Both the position numbers and the translations under genes were made by a program. 64,000 bases of DNA from Chthonomonas sp. UBA2362. GTDB lineage: Bacteria > Armatimonadota > Fimbriimonadia > Fimbriimonadales > Fimbriimonadaceae. The notes beneath the pieces were generated by a model. The model was not told where the DNA came from and made no database searches. It was given only the letters and a program-made list of their open reading frames with translations. This document shows, piece by piece, positions 62,424 to 64,000 of the stretch; position 1 is the first letter of the stretch, and each line of letters starts with the position of its first letter. The stretch spans positions 66,410 through 130,409 of the forward strand of contig DDTO01000001.1 in the NCBI GenBank assembly GCA_002344135.1, read 5' to 3'.

Positions 62424-64000
62424 GTGCAGACTAACACCAAATTCATCGCCATGGCCGCAACGGCCTTCATCGTCTTCGCCGCCGATCGGGCGGCCGCCGA
62501 CCAATACATCGTCACGAACCTGGGCGCCCTTCCGGGTGGCACCTTTACCCGGGCGACGGGCATCAACAACAACGGTCAAGTCGTCGGCTTCGGTGACAAC
62601 AACCAGGGCTACCAGCGGGGCTTCTTCTGGAACAATGGCTCGTTCCAGACGATCATCCCCGACGGCAGCGGCGACGGGGGTGGCGGCAGCGCCCTCCGAA
62701 GCTACTGCATGGGTATCAACGACAACGGCCAAGTCGTCGGCTACCGTGACCACTGGTATTCGGCCGGCGGCATCAACATTCCCCGCGCCTTCGTGTGGGT
62801 GCCCGGACAGACGCCGACGAACATCCCGAACTTCGCTTCCTCCTATCCGTTCCGTAACATGGCCTATGACATCAACAACAACGGAGTCGTGGTGGGACAC
62901 TCGACCGGACAGAGCGGCTCGACGAAGTATCAGCCGTTCAAGTGGACCTCGGGTGGCGGTACGGTATGGATGGGCTCGCTGACGGGCAGCACGGCAAACG
63001 AGTGCTACGGCCTCGAGATCAACAACGGCGGCAATTTCTGCGGCTACGGCGAGACCTCGCCCAGCAACGAGCAGCGCGCTTATCGCAGCGTCGGCTCCTC
63101 CTTGACCAACTTGGGCGGGTACCCAAACCCGCTCATTTTCGAGCCGCCCCTGGAGACCTTCGGCTACGGCATCAATGACTCCAGTGTCGTCTGCGGCCAG
63201 TGGAAGCTGGACTTCAACACCTTCCGCGCCTTCGTCAAGACGCCGGCAGGCGCCTACGAGGATCTCGGCCTGCTGCCCGGCTCGAACACTCTCGACGACT
63301 CCGCATCGGCGAGTGCAATCAATAATGCCGGCGATATCGTCGGCGATGTCGAGGTCGGCAATGCCAACCACCGCGCCAGCCGGTATCGGGTCGAGCGAGG
63401 AGTCGGCGCATGGGTCGACCTGAACACCGAGATTCCCGCCAACTCCGGCTGGACCCTGCAGTTCGCGACCGACATCAACGACAAGGGCCAGATCGTAGGC
63501 TATGGCGTGTACAACGGCCTCAACCGCGCCTTCGTGCTGACCCCGGCTGCTACGATCTCCGGCAACCTGAACCTCGAGGACTTCGAGGGCAACGCCGCCG
63601 GACTCAACGCCGTCTTCGAGATTCGGAACTCACTGAACGGCCAACTCGTCGACACCCAGTTCGCTCTGCTCGGCGCGAACGGCGCCTACTCGATCCTCAC
63701 GACCGCGCTAGGCCCCAACCGCTACGTCCGTGCCAAGTTCTGGCACTGGCTGTCCAAGAGTTCGGCGCCGATGACGATCACGTCCTCGAACATGACCGTC
63801 AACCTCTCGCTCAAGAATGGCGACGTCGACACCGACAACGAAGTCACGATCGGCGACTACGGGCAGATCTCCTACTCGTTCGGCGCGAGCATCGGCGAGC
63901 CCCGCTGGAACACAGCGGCCGACCTGAACGGCGACTTCACCGTCGACATCGGCGACTTCTCGATTCTCTCCGCCAACTTCGGCATGGTCGGCGACGACTA
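62424..64000 (+). CDS. exported HAF-repeat protein with dockerin-like tail (runs to window edge)
   Basis: About 525 residues; the stop codon is cut by the window end after GMVGDD. Signal peptide (MQTNTKFIAMAATAFIVFAA) then seven HAF-type repeats, such as GINNNGQVVGFGDN, GINDNGQVVGYRD, DINNNGVVVGHST and DINDKGQIVGYG, followed by a beta domain (ISGNLNLEDFEG) and an Asp-rich tail (NGDVDTDNEVTIGDY, ADLNGDFTVDIGDF). The tail is near-identical in plan to the one at 42244. Start GTG 62424 with GGAG 8 nt upstream. Divergent from the cyclase gene; 183 nt between them show no gene. Confidence 0.8.
   Translation, partial: MQTNTKFIAMAATAFIVFAADRAAADQYIVTNLGALPGGTFTRATGINNNGQVVGFGDNNQGYQRGFFWNNGSFQTIIPDGSGDGGGGSALRSYCMGINDNGQVVGYRDHWYSAGGINIPRAFVWVPGQTPTNIPNFASSYPFRNMAYDINNNGVVVGHSTGQSGSTKYQPFKWTSGGGTVWMGSLTGSTANECYGLEINNGGNFCGYGETSPSNEQRAYRSVGSSLTNLGGYPNPLIFEPPLETFGYGINDSSVVCGQWKLDFNTFRAFVKTPAGAYEDLGLLPGSNTLDDSASASAINNAGDIVGDVEVGNANHRASRYRVERGVGAWVDLNTEIPANSGWTLQFATDINDKGQIVGYGVYNGLNRAFVLTPAATISGNLNLEDFEGNAAGLNAVFEIRNSLNGQLVDTQFALLGANGAYSILTTALGPNRYVRAKFWHWLSKSSAPMTITSSNMTVNLSLKNGDVDTDNEVTIGDYGQISYSFGASIGEPRWNTAADLNGDFTVDIGDFSILSANFGMVGDD

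Noticed and set aside
62241..63371. N-terminal extension of the cyclase-TIR protein by about 377 residues
   Set aside because: It is antisense to the HAF-repeat gene at 62424, whose repeats and signal peptide are clear; the cyclase domain begins just after ATG 62240.

Overview
The window is a GC-rich, gene-dense bacterial chromosome segment. The best guess for the source is an Armatimonadota (Fimbriimonadia-like) bacterium. This rests on the combination of an outer-membrane toolkit (LptD/OstA-like protein, PagL-like lipid A deacylase), three PEP-CTERM proteins, two large HAF-repeat exported proteins that end in the same duplicated Asp-rich tail finishing in VGDD, and the mix of housekeeping genes. 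That assignment is an inference from protein character, not from a marker-gene tree.

Layout. 1-12 kb: end of a CocE/NonD hydrolase, secreted unknowns, a PIG-L deacetylase, HPRT, Rho, a secreted endonuclease-like phosphodiesterase, an LptD-like protein, a CsgG-like protein, pxpA-pxpC (5-oxoprolinase subunits) and msrB. 12-20 kb: an exported FAD oxidoreductase, an acidic-tailed membrane protein, dxs, a hisB with an altered metal motif, a cystathionine beta-synthase-like enzyme and fumarylacetoacetase. 20-26.6 kb: a DUF1573 protein with a multihaem cytochrome/phosphoesterase, then a 2-oxoacid dehydrogenase E1 pair. 25.5-29.4 kb: dxr, rseP and a DUF1385 gene on one strand. 29-42 kb: a PAS histidine kinase, cinA, pilT, a frameshifted gene, a CE7 esterase, sucC, hutU, a cysteine desulfurase and the primary sigma factor. 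42-54 kb is an accessory stretch (HAF and PEP-CTERM proteins, lipoprotein, beta-propeller, decayed glycoside hydrolase). It surrounds fusA and separates fusA from rpsL-rpsG by 5 kb. 55-64 kb: a PD40 protein, PagL, sdhB, a vanadium-haloperoxidase-like PEP-CTERM protein, an SDR, a cyclase-TIR-ATPase fusion and a second HAF protein.

Metabolically the genes fit an aerobic heterotroph living on peptides and amino acids (urocanase, fumarylacetoacetase, 5-oxoprolinase, 2-oxoacid dehydrogenase, succinate enzymes). It uses the MEP isoprenoid pathway and twitching motility.

Two signals stand out beyond gene content. First, at least thirteen genes lack a clear Shine-Dalgarno and instead carry a TANNNT-like -10 box exactly 6-7 nt before the start codon, which suggests widespread leaderless transcription. 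Second, six convergent gene pairs share a 4-nt CTAG/CTAA stop overlap. The most novel single gene is the nucleotide-cyclase/TIR/AAA-like ATPase fusion at 60252-62240. No rRNA, tRNA, CRISPR array, insertion sequence or phage was seen.
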